This document shows positions 1-9,029 of a DNA stretch of 64,000 nt, in pieces. The notes beneath the pieces were generated by a model. That model had not been told where the DNA came from and made no database searches. It saw only the letters and a program-made list of their open reading frames with translations. The position numbers and the translations under genes are program-made. Position 1 is the stretch's first letter. Every line of letters begins with the position of its first letter. The DNA is from Hyunsoonleella aquatilis (GTDB lineage: Bacteria > Bacteroidota > Bacteroidia > Flavobacteriales > Flavobacteriaceae), in the NCBI RefSeq assembly GCF_014270105.1, contig NZ_JACNMF010000005.1, positions 62,001 to 126,000 of the forward strand, read 5' to 3'.

Positions 1-1
1 T

Positions 2-343
2 GATGGGTTTATCATGTTTTGCGAACACAAAAGTCTAGCTTATAGTGTTTTAGATTCACTTCAAAATAAAACCCCAGAAAAAGGCGAACTTTATATAATT
101 CCCGACGATAAAAACTTATTAAGAATTATTAAAAGAATGAGAAACAACGAACTTGTTTTGGCCAAAGACATTGGTGTTATTTCCTATAATGATGCTTTGC
201 TAAAGGAAATCGTGGAAGGTGGCATTACCACTATTTCAACAGATTTTAAGGCCATGGGCGAACGTTTGGCGAAAATGATTTCCAATAATGAAAATTTTCA
301 AATTGAAAACCCAAATCATTTAATTTTAAGACAATCACTCTAA
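2..343 (+). CDS. LacI-family transcriptional regulator, C-terminal part (truncated by window edge)
   Basis: The reading frame is open from the first bases of the window and ends in TAA, so this is the 3' end of a longer gene. About 113 residues remain. They look like the second half of a LacI/PurR-type periplasmic-binding-fold sensor: a segment reading DIGVISYNDALLKEIVEGGI followed by a TTISTDF/AMGERLAKMI pattern and a short tail ending LILRQSL, as in LacI-family effector domains. The DNA-binding N-terminus lies outside the window. It sits 10 bases upstream of galM and is co-oriented with galM-galK-galT, so a role in control of galactose use is inferred from context. The assignment to LacI rather than a GntR-type fusion cannot be settled without the N-terminus. 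Confidence 0.7.
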   Translation, partial: DGFIMFCEHKSLAYSVLDSLQNKTPEKGELYIIPDDKNLLRIIKRMRNNELVLAKDIGVISYNDALLKEIVEGGITTISTDFKAMGERLAKMISNNENFQIENPNHLILRQSL

Positions 344-353
344 ATAAAACCAA

Positions 354-1238
354 TTGTACACAACACACTTACATTCAGAGCAAAACATTTTAGAAATATC
401 AAACTCTAAAGAAACGCTAAAGGCCAAACTATTTTTAAATGATGGAGGTAGCCTTCAAGAACTAACACTTAAGAGCCATCCCATTATTCAGGATTTAGCC
501 CCGTTAAAATATGGCGACACTTACGCCTCGTCTATTTTGTTTCCATTTGCCAATCGTATCAAAGATGGCCAATACAGTTTTAAAGGCCAAGCCTATCAAC
601 TAAATAAGAATCAAACTGAAGAACAAAATGCATTGCATGGGTTTGTTTACAATAAAACCTTTAAATTGATAGACGAGCAAATATCCGATGATTCCGTAAA
701 AATAGCCTTGATTTATGTTGAAACTGAAGAAACCCAAGGTTTTCCCTATACTTATAAAATCCGTTTGGACTACGAGTTTTTTGAGGATCGCATTAGTTTG
801 GGTGTTACCGTAACCAATTCACATTCCAATGCCTTTCCCTTTACCTTGGGATGGCACCCCTATTTTGTAAGCAACAATCTATATGACAGCAAAATTTTGA
901 TGGATAGCACCCAAAAATTAATTCTTGGCGACAGGAATATTACTACTGGCGTAGCTAATATTGACAACGTAAAGTCCTTTCCAATAAAAGACCAACAACT
1001 TGATGATTGCTGGATTTTGAACTCGGACAAAGTCGTATTTGAAACCCCAAAGTACAGTCTGCGTTTTAGCTCATCATCCAAAAATAATTTTCTGCAGGCC
1101 TATACCCCTCCAAAGGCCAACACCATTGCGATTGAGCCAACAACGGGTGTTTCGGATAGTTTTAATAATAAAATAGGGTTAGAAATTTTACAACCCAACG
1201 AATCCTATGAAATAACTTGGAATTTGAGTATAAACTAG
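354..1238 (+). CDS. galM: Aldose 1-epimerase (galactose mutarotase)
   Basis: Interconverts alpha and beta anomers of galactose, feeding galactokinase. The 294-residue protein has the family length and shows the expected landmarks: HGFVYNKTF with one active-site histidine, GWHPYF with the second, and a C-terminal AIEPTTGVSDSFNN with the likely catalytic glutamate. The start is a TTG: an in-frame stop lies at 345-347 and no ATG occurs until deep in the domain, so TTG at 354 is the only reasonable initiation codon. No signal peptide is visible, so it should be cytoplasmic. It is the first enzyme gene of a galM-galK-galT cluster, 10 bases after the regulator stop and 21 bases before galK, which supports one operon. 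Confidence 0.92.
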   Translation: MYTTHLHSEQNILEISNSKETLKAKLFLNDGGSLQELTLKSHPIIQDLAPLKYGDTYASSILFPFANRIKDGQYSFKGQAYQLNKNQTEEQNALHGFVYNKTFKLIDEQISDDSVKIALIYVETEETQGFPYTYKIRLDYEFFEDRISLGVTVTNSHSNAFPFTLGWHPYFVSNNLYDSKILMDSTQKLILGDRNITTGVANIDNVKSFPIKDQQLDDCWILNSDKVVFETPKYSLRFSSSSKNNFLQAYTPPKANTIAIEPTTGVSDSFNNKIGLEILQPNESYEITWNLSIN

Positions 1239-1259
1239 ATATCTAAATTAAACAATATC

Positions 1260-2408
1260 ATGAGCGAGGCATTAATAAAAGACGTAAAAACAACGTTTAT
1301 TAAAACGTTTAAAGTAGAGCCCATACTTATTTATTCGCCCGGGCGAATAAATATTATTGGGGAGCATACGGACTATAATGACGGCTATGTATTTCCGGCA
1401 GCTGTTGACAAAGGCATAGCCGCAGCCATCCAAAAAAGCGATAATGGCCATTGTACAGCAATAGCGTTGGATTTGGACAGTACCATCGAATTTGAATTGG
1501 ACAAACTAAGTCCCTCAAAAGAAGGCAGTTGGGAAAACTATGTGTTTGGTGTTGTAGCCGAAATACAAAACAGAAATAAAGTAGTTGGTGATTTTAATAT
1601 TATTTTTAAGGGAAATATCCCGGGCGGTGCCGGCATGTCCTCCTCTGCCGCTTTGGAGAACAGTGTGGTTTTTGGTTTAAACGAACTCTTTGAGCTAGGG
1701 CTTTCAAAAGAAGAAATGATCCTGATTTCGCAAAAAGCCGAGCACAACTATGTTGGTGTAAACTGTGGTATTATGGATCAGTATGCAAGTATGTTTGGGA
1801 TTAAAGACCATGCATTACATTTAGATTGTAGGACGATAAAATCCAAGCCGTACAAAATTGACTTTAAAGACCATCAATTAATATTGATCAATACCAACGT
1901 AAAGCACAGCTTATCGGATAGCGCATATAATGACAGACGCTCGGCGTGTGAAAGCATCGCTGAGTTACTTGGGGTTAAAGCTCTTAGGGATGCTACCGAG
2001 GCTGATTTGGACACAGTAATTGACAAGGTTACACCTGCAAATTATCAAAAGGCGCTCTATATTATTCAAGAAATAGCGCGAACCGAAAAGGCAGCAAAGG
2101 CTATAAAAAAAGGAGATTTGGAAACCTTAGGCTCACTGATCTATCAATCTCACATGGGGCTGTCCACACAATACAAGGTAAGCTGTGAGGAATTGGATTT
2201 TCTGGTAGAACAGGCCAAGAAAAACAAACATGTTTTGGGCGCGCGGATGATGGGCGGTGGTTTTGGTGGCTGTACCATAAATCTTATCTCTAAAAGCGAA
2301 GCCAAAGCTTTTGCCGAAACGGCTTCAAAAGCCTACAGAAAGAAATTTGGCAAGGAATGCTCCGTCTATTTTATTCAACTTTCCAATGGAACTCATGTAG
2401 TTAAATAA
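1260..2408 (+). CDS. galK: Galactokinase
   Basis: Phosphorylates alpha-D-galactose to galactose-1-phosphate with ATP, the first committed Leloir step. The 382-residue GHMP-family kinase has the galactokinase signature near residue 27 (GRINIIGEHTDYNDG), the GHMP ATP-binding loop (GGAGMSSSAALE, about residue 122) and the C-terminal GHMP motif (ARMMGGGFGGCTI, about residue 328). Length is normal for bacterial GalK. The ATG at 1260 gives a complete N-terminus. It lies between galM and galT in the same direction with 21 and 28 base gaps, so co-transcription is likely. Nothing unusual is visible. Confidence 0.97.
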   Translation: MSEALIKDVKTTFIKTFKVEPILIYSPGRINIIGEHTDYNDGYVFPAAVDKGIAAAIQKSDNGHCTAIALDLDSTIEFELDKLSPSKEGSWENYVFGVVAEIQNRNKVVGDFNIIFKGNIPGGAGMSSSAALENSVVFGLNELFELGLSKEEMILISQKAEHNYVGVNCGIMDQYASMFGIKDHALHLDCRTIKSKPYKIDFKDHQLILINTNVKHSLSDSAYNDRRSACESIAELLGVKALRDATEADLDTVIDKVTPANYQKALYIIQEIARTEKAAKAIKKGDLETLGSLIYQSHMGLSTQYKVSCEELDFLVEQAKKNKHVLGARMMGGGFGGCTINLISKSEAKAFAETASKAYRKKFGKECSVYFIQLSNGTHVVK

Positions 2409-2436
2409 ACCAATCCTAACTGAAATATATTTTAAA

Positions 2437-3462
2437 ATGGAAAATACCAATTTACAAGATTATTCACATAAACGCTTTAACATTCTTACAGGCGAATGGG
2501 TGCTAGTATCCCCCCATCGCGCCAAGCGTCCTTGGCAGGGGCAAAATGAAGCAGTTAACAATGAAAAGCGTCCAGTATACGATGAGAGTTGCTATTTATG
2601 TGCAGGAAACACCAGAATAAACGGTGAAGTCAACCCGAAATACACCGATGTATTTGTTTTTACTAACGATTTTGCAGCCCTACAAAGCGATTCACCATCG
2701 TTTTCGGTAAATGATGGTCTTTTAGTGGCCGAAAGCGAAACAGGTATCTGCAAAGTGATTTGCTTTAGCCCTGACCACTCCAAGAGTTTGGCCGATATGT
2801 CTCCCAACGAAATCCAAAAAGTCGTTTTCGCTTGGAAGGAACAGTACAAGGAATTGGGGAGCAACCCAAAAATCAATTATGTTCAAATCTTTGAGAACAA
2901 AGGTGCCGTAATGGGCTGTAGCAATCCGCATCCGCACGGACAGATTTGGAGCCAATCCACATTACCTAATGAAGTGGACAAAAAGAACACCCAGCAACTG
3001 AACTACTATTCCAAAAATAAGAGCAGTTTACTAGGCGACTATTTGGCTCAGGAACTGGAAAAGCAGGAACGCCTCATTTATGAAAATGACGGATATGTGG
3101 TACTGGCACCGTTTTGGGCGGTTTGGCCTTTTGAAGCGATGATAGTACCCAAAAAACACCAATCCAATATTTTAGAGATGACGGATAAGGAAGCTTTACA
3201 ATACGCCGAGGCTATCGCGGTGTTGACCAAAGCTTACGACAAACTATTTAAAACCTCATTCCCCTATTCTGCAGGGATACACCAATCTCCAACAGATGGC
3301 AATGACAACAAGCACTGGCATTGGCATATGAGCTTCTACCCGCCATTATTGCGTAGTGCAACGGTTAAAAAATTTATGGTTGGCTACGAAATGTTTGGCT
3401 CACCACAACGGGATATTACAGCGGAAACTGCCGTACAACGTATTCGGGAGTTGATTGATTAA
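2437..3462 (+). CDS. galT: Galactose-1-phosphate uridylyltransferase
   Basis: Exchanges UMP between UDP-glucose and galactose-1-phosphate, yielding UDP-galactose and glucose-1-phosphate. The 341-residue HIT-superfamily protein contains the nucleophile motif NPHPHGQIW (about residue 166), a CYLCAGN zinc-binding pair near residue 52, and the C-terminal HWHWHMSFYPP cluster. It is the last gene of the gal cluster and is followed by a clear rho-independent terminator. The companion epimerase galE is not in this window, so UDP-glucose recycling must be encoded elsewhere. Confidence 0.97.
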   Translation: MENTNLQDYSHKRFNILTGEWVLVSPHRAKRPWQGQNEAVNNEKRPVYDESCYLCAGNTRINGEVNPKYTDVFVFTNDFAALQSDSPSFSVNDGLLVAESETGICKVICFSPDHSKSLADMSPNEIQKVVFAWKEQYKELGSNPKINYVQIFENKGAVMGCSNPHPHGQIWSQSTLPNEVDKKNTQQLNYYSKNKSSLLGDYLAQELEKQERLIYENDGYVVLAPFWAVWPFEAMIVPKKHQSNILEMTDKEALQYAEAIAVLTKAYDKLFKTSFPYSAGIHQSPTDGNDNKHWHWHMSFYPPLLRSATVKKFMVGYEMFGSPQRDITAETAVQRIRELID

Positions 3463-3482
3463 AACTAAAAACACCCCAAGCG

Positions 3483-3517
3483 AAAACCTGATAAACCCCA
3501 TCAGGTTTTTGTTTTTT
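3483..3517 (+). terminator. Rho-independent terminator of the gal operon
   Basis: A 10-bp perfect stem, AAAACCTGAT paired with ATCAGGTTTT around a 7-base loop, is followed by a T-rich tract. It starts about 20 bases after the galT stop codon. Confidence 0.88.
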
Positions 3518-3581
3518 AGCATTTTATACTATTTCTTCGTTTCAAAAGTTATATTTTTAGCCATCAAAAACAGCTGTTTTA

Positions 3582-5147
3582 ATGAAACGCCATTTCTACT
3601 TTTTAATCACCATTGGTTTCTTAATCCTTTGGAGTTCTTGCCGTAAAGATTTTGAATTTTCACCTAGTACCGGTAGCCTGGAGTTTTCAAAGGACACAGT
3701 ATATCTGGATACCATCTTTAAAAATATCGGCTCAAGTACTTATAACCTCAAGGTTTACAATCGAAGCGATGAGGATATCCTAATTCCCACCTTAAAATTA
3801 GGACGTGGCGAAGACTCTCAATATAGATTGAATGTTGACGGAATTGCCGGCAAAACGTTTGAGAATATAGAGTTACTGGCAAAAGATAGCATGTTCATTT
3901 TTGTGGAAACTACCTTTAACACTGACATCACTCCTATCACATCAAATGAAATGCTTCATACGGATGCGATTGAGTTTGATTCTGGTGGCAATTTGCAAAA
4001 AGTTGAACTAGTCACTTTGATTAAAGATGCGATTTTTTTGTTTCCTGAAAGAGATGGTGATACAAAAATTATTGAAACCCTAACCTTGAATATTGGAGGC
4101 GAATTAATTGAAACCGACCTTCCAGGGCGTGAATTGGAAGCAAACCAATTAACCTTGACCAATGAAAAACCCTATGTTATTTACGGTTTCATGGCCGTAC
4201 CGACTGGACAAACCCTGACCATTGAAGCGGGAGCAAGACTACATTTCCATGAAAACTCGGGCATTATAGTACAGGCGGGTGCCTCAATAAATGTGAACGG
4301 TGCTTACAGTCCAGACCAGGAAACATTGGATAATGAAGTGATTTTCGAGGGAGATCGTTTGGAACCGGGATTCGCAGAACGTCCAGGACAGTGGGGCACG
4401 ATTTGGCTTTTGGAGGGTAGTGTGAACAATGTCTTCAATTATGCGACCATTAAGAATGCATTGGTCGGTATTTTAAGTGACGGCAATGCCACTGGACCAA
4501 ACAATAAATTGACCATTACCAATTCCCAAATTTACAACTCGGGGAGTTTTGGCATTTTGGGCCGAGGTACTTCTATTTCAGGTGAAAACCTCGTATTGAA
4601 CAACGCCGGGCAATCTTCTTTGGCTGCTACTTTAGGAGGTAAGTATAATTTTACCCACTGTACCATTGCTAATTATTGGAATAATAGCTTTAGGCCACTG
4701 CCTGCGCTATTGATTAATAATTTTATTTTGGATGAGGAAAACAATGCCACAGTAACCGATTTAATCGAAGCCAATTTCAATAACTGTGTCATTTACGGCA
4801 ATGACAACCCTGAATTTCTTCTGGATGAAATTGAAGATGAGGCCGTGGAGTTCAATTTTAAATTTACCAACTGCCTAGTACGATTTGAAGACCGCAACGA
4901 TAATTTTGAAGGCCCCAATTATAACTTCGATAATACCGACCATTACGAAGGCATGATTTTTAACCGAGACCCCAACTTTTTGGATACCAATAAAAACCTA
5001 TTGATTATTGGGGAGGATTCGGCAGCTAATGGACGAGGAAATGCGTCTTTTGCAAGCCAAGTACCCAATGATATTTTAGGGGTGAGTAGAACAACAAGCC
5101 CAGATTTGGGGGCTTATCAACACATTACCTTTCCTGAGGAGCAATAA
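3582..5147 (+). CDS. Lipoprotein with predicted right-handed beta-helix
   Basis: A 521-residue exported lipoprotein of unknown function. The N-terminus is a lipoprotein signal (hydrophobic core followed by LWSSC, cysteine at about residue 20). Residues about 30-140 look like an Ig/ASPM-like beta domain (STGSLEFSKDTVYLDTIF and following). From about residue 190 there are repeated short beta-strand segments rich in Asn and Gly (for example NATIKNALVGIL, NSQIYNSGSFGILG) typical of parallel beta-helix proteins, and the C-terminal GVSRTTSPDLGAYQH is the tail often found in such proteins. Similar lipoproteins are common in Flavobacteriaceae. It has its own upstream gap of 119 bases containing the gal terminator. 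Ligand or enzymatic role cannot be read from the sequence. Confidence 0.75.
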   Translation: MKRHFYFLITIGFLILWSSCRKDFEFSPSTGSLEFSKDTVYLDTIFKNIGSSTYNLKVYNRSDEDILIPTLKLGRGEDSQYRLNVDGIAGKTFENIELLAKDSMFIFVETTFNTDITPITSNEMLHTDAIEFDSGGNLQKVELVTLIKDAIFLFPERDGDTKIIETLTLNIGGELIETDLPGRELEANQLTLTNEKPYVIYGFMAVPTGQTLTIEAGARLHFHENSGIIVQAGASINVNGAYSPDQETLDNEVIFEGDRLEPGFAERPGQWGTIWLLEGSVNNVFNYATIKNALVGILSDGNATGPNNKLTITNSQIYNSGSFGILGRGTSISGENLVLNNAGQSSLAATLGGKYNFTHCTIANYWNNSFRPLPALLINNFILDEENNATVTDLIEANFNNCVIYGNDNPEFLLDEIEDEAVEFNFKFTNCLVRFEDRNDNFEGPNYNFDNTDHYEGMIFNRDPNFLDTNKNLLIIGEDSAANGRGNASFASQVPNDILGVSRTTSPDLGAYQHITFPEEQ

Positions 5148-5188
5148 ATAAGTTACTTTACTAGTTACCAGTAATTTCAAAAGTTATA

Positions 5189-5839
5189 TTGGAAGTCACC
5201 AAAAAAGATGTTGAAAAACTAATTGAACTGAAAAGAAAAGACACTTTTTTTAATCATTTATGGAACGTCTTTTCCCGAGATTTGAGATCAGCGGGAGAAA
5301 TTAATAGACATGAAATAAAAGTTTGGAATCAAAACCTTTGGAATGCATCTTTTTATCCGATTTTCAAATTTGAATTCAATGCTAGCAATCACCTGATAAA
5401 AATTAGTGACCGACTTAATCCTGTTGGAAAAATGCTAATCGGAATTTTAGTTTTTGGGTTTCTGTATTTCGTGTTTCCAAAAAACCCGACAGAATTTAAT
5501 TTTATTGGCAGTTGGCCAATAATTCTTTTCTTATCGGCTTTTTCTTCAATTTTTATTTTGTTTGCACGAATGATTTATAGGTTTGAAAAACAGAACCAGC
5601 TTGATGAAATATTTGAATTATTAGATATAGAAGTCGAGGAAAAGGAACCTGAAAAAGAGTGGTCTGCCAAAAACATATTAATAAGACTATTTACCTACCC
5701 CTTTTGTCTCTTTTTAATCGGACTTAATATCTTTCTCATTATTCCAAATCAGGGATACATTCCAGCAATTGGAATATTTATATTTGTTGGGCTTTACTTA
5801 ATTTCGGATTTGAGAATGATCTTTAAAAACAAAAACTGA
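5189..5839 (+). CDS. Hypothetical integral membrane protein
   Basis: A 216-residue protein I do not recognise. The first 80 residues are hydrophilic and charged, followed by four likely membrane segments at about residues 81-97, 108-128, 163-181 and 188-207. A short acidic linker (VEEKEPEKEW) separates the second and third. The start codon is a TTG at 5189; only non-ATG codons precede it in frame back into the region after the previous gene. It lies 41 bases after the beta-helix lipoprotein on the same strand and converges on ppk2. Coding is supported by uninterrupted length and sensible topology. Confidence 0.65.
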   Translation: MEVTKKDVEKLIELKRKDTFFNHLWNVFSRDLRSAGEINRHEIKVWNQNLWNASFYPIFKFEFNASNHLIKISDRLNPVGKMLIGILVFGFLYFVFPKNPTEFNFIGSWPIILFLSAFSSIFILFARMIYRFEKQNQLDEIFELLDIEVEEKEPEKEWSAKNILIRLFTYPFCLFLIGLNIFLIIPNQGYIPAIGIFIFVGLYLISDLRMIFKNKN

Positions 5840-5861
5840 AATTCAAAACGTGCAACTCAAA

Positions 5862-6740
5862 TCACTCCCCCTCCAACTGAGCCTTATACAAATCCAAATT
5901 AGCCTTGGTTTCTTCATCCAATTCGGGCTCCACAATATCGGTATATTGGCTTAGCACGTCATACATGATTTTTGCAACAATATACCGAGCCGTGGGCTTG
6001 TCATCCGCAGGAATGTTGTACCAGGGCGCATGTGCTTTTGAGGAACGGTTTAAAACATCTTCATAACATTCCTGATATTTATCCCAAAGTTTACGTTCCT
6101 TTAAATCCCCTGATGAAAATTTCCAGTTTTTTTCCTGTTTGTTCAGCCGTCTTAACAAACGGTACTTTTGCTCATCTTTGGACAGATTTAAAAAGAACTT
6201 AAAAATAATGGTGCCATTTTCGGCCACGTGCTTTTCAAAATTGTTGATTTGCTCAAAACGCTTGTCCCAAAAGGCATCGTCAATATCATCCACCGAATCT
6301 ACTCCTGGAATATTTTCTGCCATAATGTACCCTGGATGCACCCGAGTGACCAATACATTTTCATAATGCGTCCTGTTGAATACCCCAAACTTACCCCTTT
6401 GCGGCAAGGCTATGTAGTGTCGCCATAAATAATCATGGCTCAATTCCAAATCCGTAGGAACTTTAAAACTATGCACCTCTACGCCCCTTACATTAAAACT
6501 CTTGAACACCTCGCGAATCATACTGTCCTTTCCGGCAGTATCCATCCCTTGTATACAAATCAACACCGCATATTTGTCATGAGCATACATGGTGTTTTGG
6601 ATTTCAGCCAGTTTTTTTCTGGTTTTTTTGAGTGCCTTTTCAACGGCTTTCTCGTCCGCACCTAAATCTAAAGCCGTCGGCAAATCCTTAATATTGATTT
6701 TTGAGGTGATTTTGAAATCTGATTCGGTAATTTTTTTCAC
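5862..6740 (-). CDS. ppk2: Polyphosphate kinase 2 family protein (polyphosphate:nucleotide phosphotransferase)
   Basis: Transfers phosphate between inorganic polyphosphate and nucleotides. The 292-residue protein is a single PPK2 domain: Walker A GMDTAGKD at about residue 65, the HSFKVPTDLELSHDYLWR segment, the Walker B-like FNRTHYENVLVTRVHP around residue 122, and a C-terminal APWYNIPADDK. The single-domain form and the GMDTAGKD wording resemble class III enzymes, which act on both AMP and ADP; that substrate class is inferred. The start is GTG at 6738-6740. Two perfect hairpins lie in its 5' region (6757-6830). It is transcribed toward the convergent membrane-protein gene. Confidence 0.9.
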   Translation of the reverse strand: MKKITESDFKITSKINIKDLPTALDLGADEKAVEKALKKTRKKLAEIQNTMYAHDKYAVLICIQGMDTAGKDSMIREVFKSFNVRGVEVHSFKVPTDLELSHDYLWRHYIALPQRGKFGVFNRTHYENVLVTRVHPGYIMAENIPGVDSVDDIDDAFWDKRFEQINNFEKHVAENGTIIFKFFLNLSKDEQKYRLLRRLNKQEKNWKFSSGDLKERKLWDKYQECYEDVLNRSSKAHAPWYNIPADDKPTARYIVAKIMYDVLSQYTDIVEPELDEETKANLDLYKAQLEGE

Positions 6741-6756
6741 GGTAATATTTTAATGG

Positions 6757-6830
6757 ATTCCTGCCTTCACAGGAATAAAAGTAGTTATTAATTATCTAGT
6801 TAGAAGTCAACCCCTGCAATTTCATTGCAG
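6757..6830. repeat. Two small perfect hairpins between ppk2 and the response-regulator operon
   Basis: ATTCCTG-N6-CAGGAAT (6757-6776) and CTGCAAT-TTC-ATTGCAG (6814-6830). They sit after the end of the minus-strand response-regulator operon and before ppk2, so they may terminate the former or lie in the ppk2 leader. No strong U-tract follows on the minus strand. Confidence 0.5.
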
Positions 6831-6865
6831 TTAATTTAATTTCTATGAGCTTTTTTTATTCTGTT

Positions 6866-6962
6866 TGTCATTTCGAACAAAGTGAGAAATCACATCATCA
6901 TTTCCAAAATTATGAAATTCCTCTTCGTCCCGATTGCTATCGAGACTCATTCGGAATGACAG
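6866..6962. repeat. Short interspersed palindromic element (TGTCATT-CGA ends)
   Basis: The element begins TTGTCATTTCGAA and ends with TTCGGAATGACA, which are near-perfect inverted copies, and contains an internal palindrome GTCCCGATTGCTATCGAGAC at 6927-6946. Related cores occur at 24174-24192 and 26284-26302 in this window. The arrangement resembles non-coding REP-like repeats seen between genes in many Bacteroidota. No credible coding content. Confidence 0.6.
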
Positions 6963-6975
6963 AAATTTTGGATTT

Positions 6976-8139
6976 TTACTTTGAAGCAAACAATTTTACG
7001 TCCTGTTCGCTAACTTCCTTGCCTCCTAAGATAATCAAACGCTCGATAACATTACGCAGTTCCCTGATATTTCCGGTCCAATCATAATCTTGGAGTAATT
7101 TGATAGCTTTATCAGAAAAGTTCTTCTGAGCCGTACCCTGCTCGTCTGCAATTTTCTTTGAAAAATGTTTTACCAGCAACGGAATGTCCTCACGCCTGTC
7201 GTTTAATGCAGGCACTTTTATTAAAATAACAGCGAGGCGATGGTATAAATCCTCTCTAAACTTACCTTCTTCGATTTCCTTCTTCAGGTCTTTATTGGTG
7301 GCAGCAACCACGCGAACGTCCACTTTTATATCCTTATCGCTACCGACTCTTTGCACCCGGCTTTCCTGCAGAGCTCTTAGCACCTTTGCCTGGGCAGACA
7401 AACTCATATCACCGACCTCATCCAAAAAAATTGTGCCTCCGTTAGCCGCTTCAAACTTCCCCGCACGATCTTTATTCGCACTGGTAAAAGCCCCTTTTAC
7501 ATGCCCGAACAATTCACTTTCAATCAATTCGCTTGGAATGGCCGCACAGTTTACTTCAATCATCGGGCCTTTCACTCGCTCACTTTTTTCGTGAAGCCAG
7601 TGGGCTACCAATTCCTTGCCCGTTCCATTGGGTCCAGTGATCAAAACCCTGGCGTCGGTTGGAGCCACCTTATCGATCATTTCCTTAATCTGGGAAATGG
7701 AATCGCTCTCACCAATCATTTCATATTTCTTGCTGACCTTCTTTTTAAGAATTTTGTTTTCAACTACAAGTTCCTTTCTATCCAATGCATTCCTAACTGT
7801 GTTCAACAGTCGGTTTAAATCTGGCGGTTTTGAAATATAATCAAACGCCCCCAAACGCATGGTATTCACGGCCGTATCTAAATCACCATGACCAGAAATC
7901 ATCACCATGGGTACTTCAGGCTTTATTTTTTTTGTGGCTTCCAAAACTTCAACACCATCCATTTTTGGCATTTTGATATCACACAATACCAAATCAAAAT
8001 CCTCTTTTTTGATTTTGTCCACACCACTCAATCCGTCTTCTGCTTCGGAAACTTGGTAGGTATCATTTTCTTCTGATAGTATTTTGACCAACACACGCCT
8101 AATAGCGGCTTCATCTTCAATAATCAATATTTTTGGCAT
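6976..8139 (-). CDS. Sigma-54-type response regulator lacking a DNA-binding domain
   Basis: A 387-residue NtrC-family regulator. Residues 1-120 form a receiver with acidic pocket IIEDE, phospho-acceptor Asp in LCDIKMPKMDG (about residue 54) and SKPP. Residues about 142-370 form the AAA+ ATPase: Walker A GPNGTGKE, then ELFGHVKGAFTSANKDR, Walker B GGTIFLDEVGD. Two features are odd. The sigma-54 contact motif is GAFTSA instead of GAFTGA, and the protein ends about 15 residues after the AAA+ lid region (EVSEQDVKLFASK) with no Fis-type HTH. It may act from solution or not on sigma-54 at all. It is the last gene of a five-gene minus-strand operon, 4 bases after the preceding stop. No cognate kinase is adjacent. 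Confidence 0.9.
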   Translation of the reverse strand: MPKILIIEDEAAIRRVLVKILSEENDTYQVSEAEDGLSGVDKIKKEDFDLVLCDIKMPKMDGVEVLEATKKIKPEVPMVMISGHGDLDTAVNTMRLGAFDYISKPPDLNRLLNTVRNALDRKELVVENKILKKKVSKKYEMIGESDSISQIKEMIDKVAPTDARVLITGPNGTGKELVAHWLHEKSERVKGPMIEVNCAAIPSELIESELFGHVKGAFTSANKDRAGKFEAANGGTIFLDEVGDMSLSAQAKVLRALQESRVQRVGSDKDIKVDVRVVAATNKDLKKEIEEGKFREDLYHRLAVILIKVPALNDRREDIPLLVKHFSKKIADEQGTAQKNFSDKAIKLLQDYDWTGNIRELRNVIERLIILGGKEVSEQDVKLFASK

Positions 8140-8143
8140 ATTC

Positions 8144-9028
8144 TTAAATTTTAAATTTTATTCCAGTTCTTAAATAAAAAGCATTTAGGCGGTTCAATTT
8201 AAAAATTTCATCTCGATTTGAATTCCTTAAAACGTTATTTAGCCTAAAAGTGTAACCTGTATACAAATACCCTACCAAATGTTTAGTGAACAAATATTCG
8301 TAACCAAATCCTCCTACGATAACCGATAGTGAAATATGGTCAACATTCTGCCCATTCACCACTGAAACCTCTTGTAAATGAGCAAGGTATCCATCCAAAG
8401 CTGAAAAAGCCTGCACATTACTTTTGCCATTTATGGCATATTTTAAATTTGATTTAGGCACACCGGCATTATAACTCCATTTGTCATTTATCTGCCGAAA
8501 ATAACTTATAAAGGGCAAAGGAAAAGGTAATCCTGTGGTGGCATTATAAGTGAGCCCTAAAACCAAACGATACGGACGCTTCAAGCTTTCATCGTCCTTG
8601 CGGTCGTGAATCAAAAACAGGCCTCCATTCATAAAATAGTCGTCGGACACCAAACTTCTTGTAAGGGTTGAGGCAATCCTTGGATTGAATTTCATCCCTA
8701 CACGCCAATGGGCGTTCCATTTAAAGGTATAGGCCAAATTGAGGTCTATCACATGAATTTTATTTATTCTGCTGGTATTAAAGGGATAGTCCTCCTCGAG
8801 CTCTAATAAGATGTTGTTATATTCTGCACCGACCACAAAATAATTGCCTTCTTTTACTTTAATCGGATAATTTAAAAGTGCCCTCAAGCGGGTGTATCGG
8901 TCTTCAGATCTACTTTGTGGAATAAAGGAATATTCCACTCTTACTAAATCGGTCAATTGCGCTTCCACCTCAGTCAGTCCTGCGAAAACAAACACTGCAA
9001 AAATCAACCCTTTTAGTTTTTGAAACAT
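8144..9028 (-). CDS. Outer-membrane beta-barrel-like protein (DUF6268-like)
   Basis: A 294-residue exported protein. The chosen start is the ATG at 9028, which gives a clean signal peptide (MFQKLKGLIFAVFVFAGLTE, cleavage near VEA-Q) and lies 1 base after the mscS stop; a longer frame upstream would run back through mscS. The mature part is rich in alternating beta-strand patterns with aromatic residues and ends YLRTGIKFKI, consistent with a barrel. Similarity to the DUF6268 family is from memory and moderate. It is inside the operon between the MscS channel and the response regulator. Function unknown; outer-membrane location is inferred. Confidence 0.7.
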   Translation of the reverse strand: MFQKLKGLIFAVFVFAGLTEVEAQLTDLVRVEYSFIPQSRSEDRYTRLRALLNYPIKVKEGNYFVVGAEYNNILLELEEDYPFNTSRINKIHVIDLNLAYTFKWNAHWRVGMKFNPRIASTLTRSLVSDDYFMNGGLFLIHDRKDDESLKRPYRLVLGLTYNATTGLPFPLPFISYFRQINDKWSYNAGVPKSNLKYAINGKSNVQAFSALDGYLAHLQEVSVVNGQNVDHISLSVIVGGFGYEYLFTKHLVGYLYTGYTFRLNNVLRNSNRDEIFKLNRLNAFYLRTGIKFKI

Positions 9029-9029
9029 A

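Noticed and set aside
3455-3646. 63-codon ORF overlapping the gal terminator and the lipoprotein start
   Set aside because: It spans a strong terminator and overlaps a well-supported gene in another frame.
6845-7087. 80-codon plus-strand ORF between ppk2 and the response regulator
   Set aside because: Its first half translates the palindromic repeat and its second half is antisense to the regulator.
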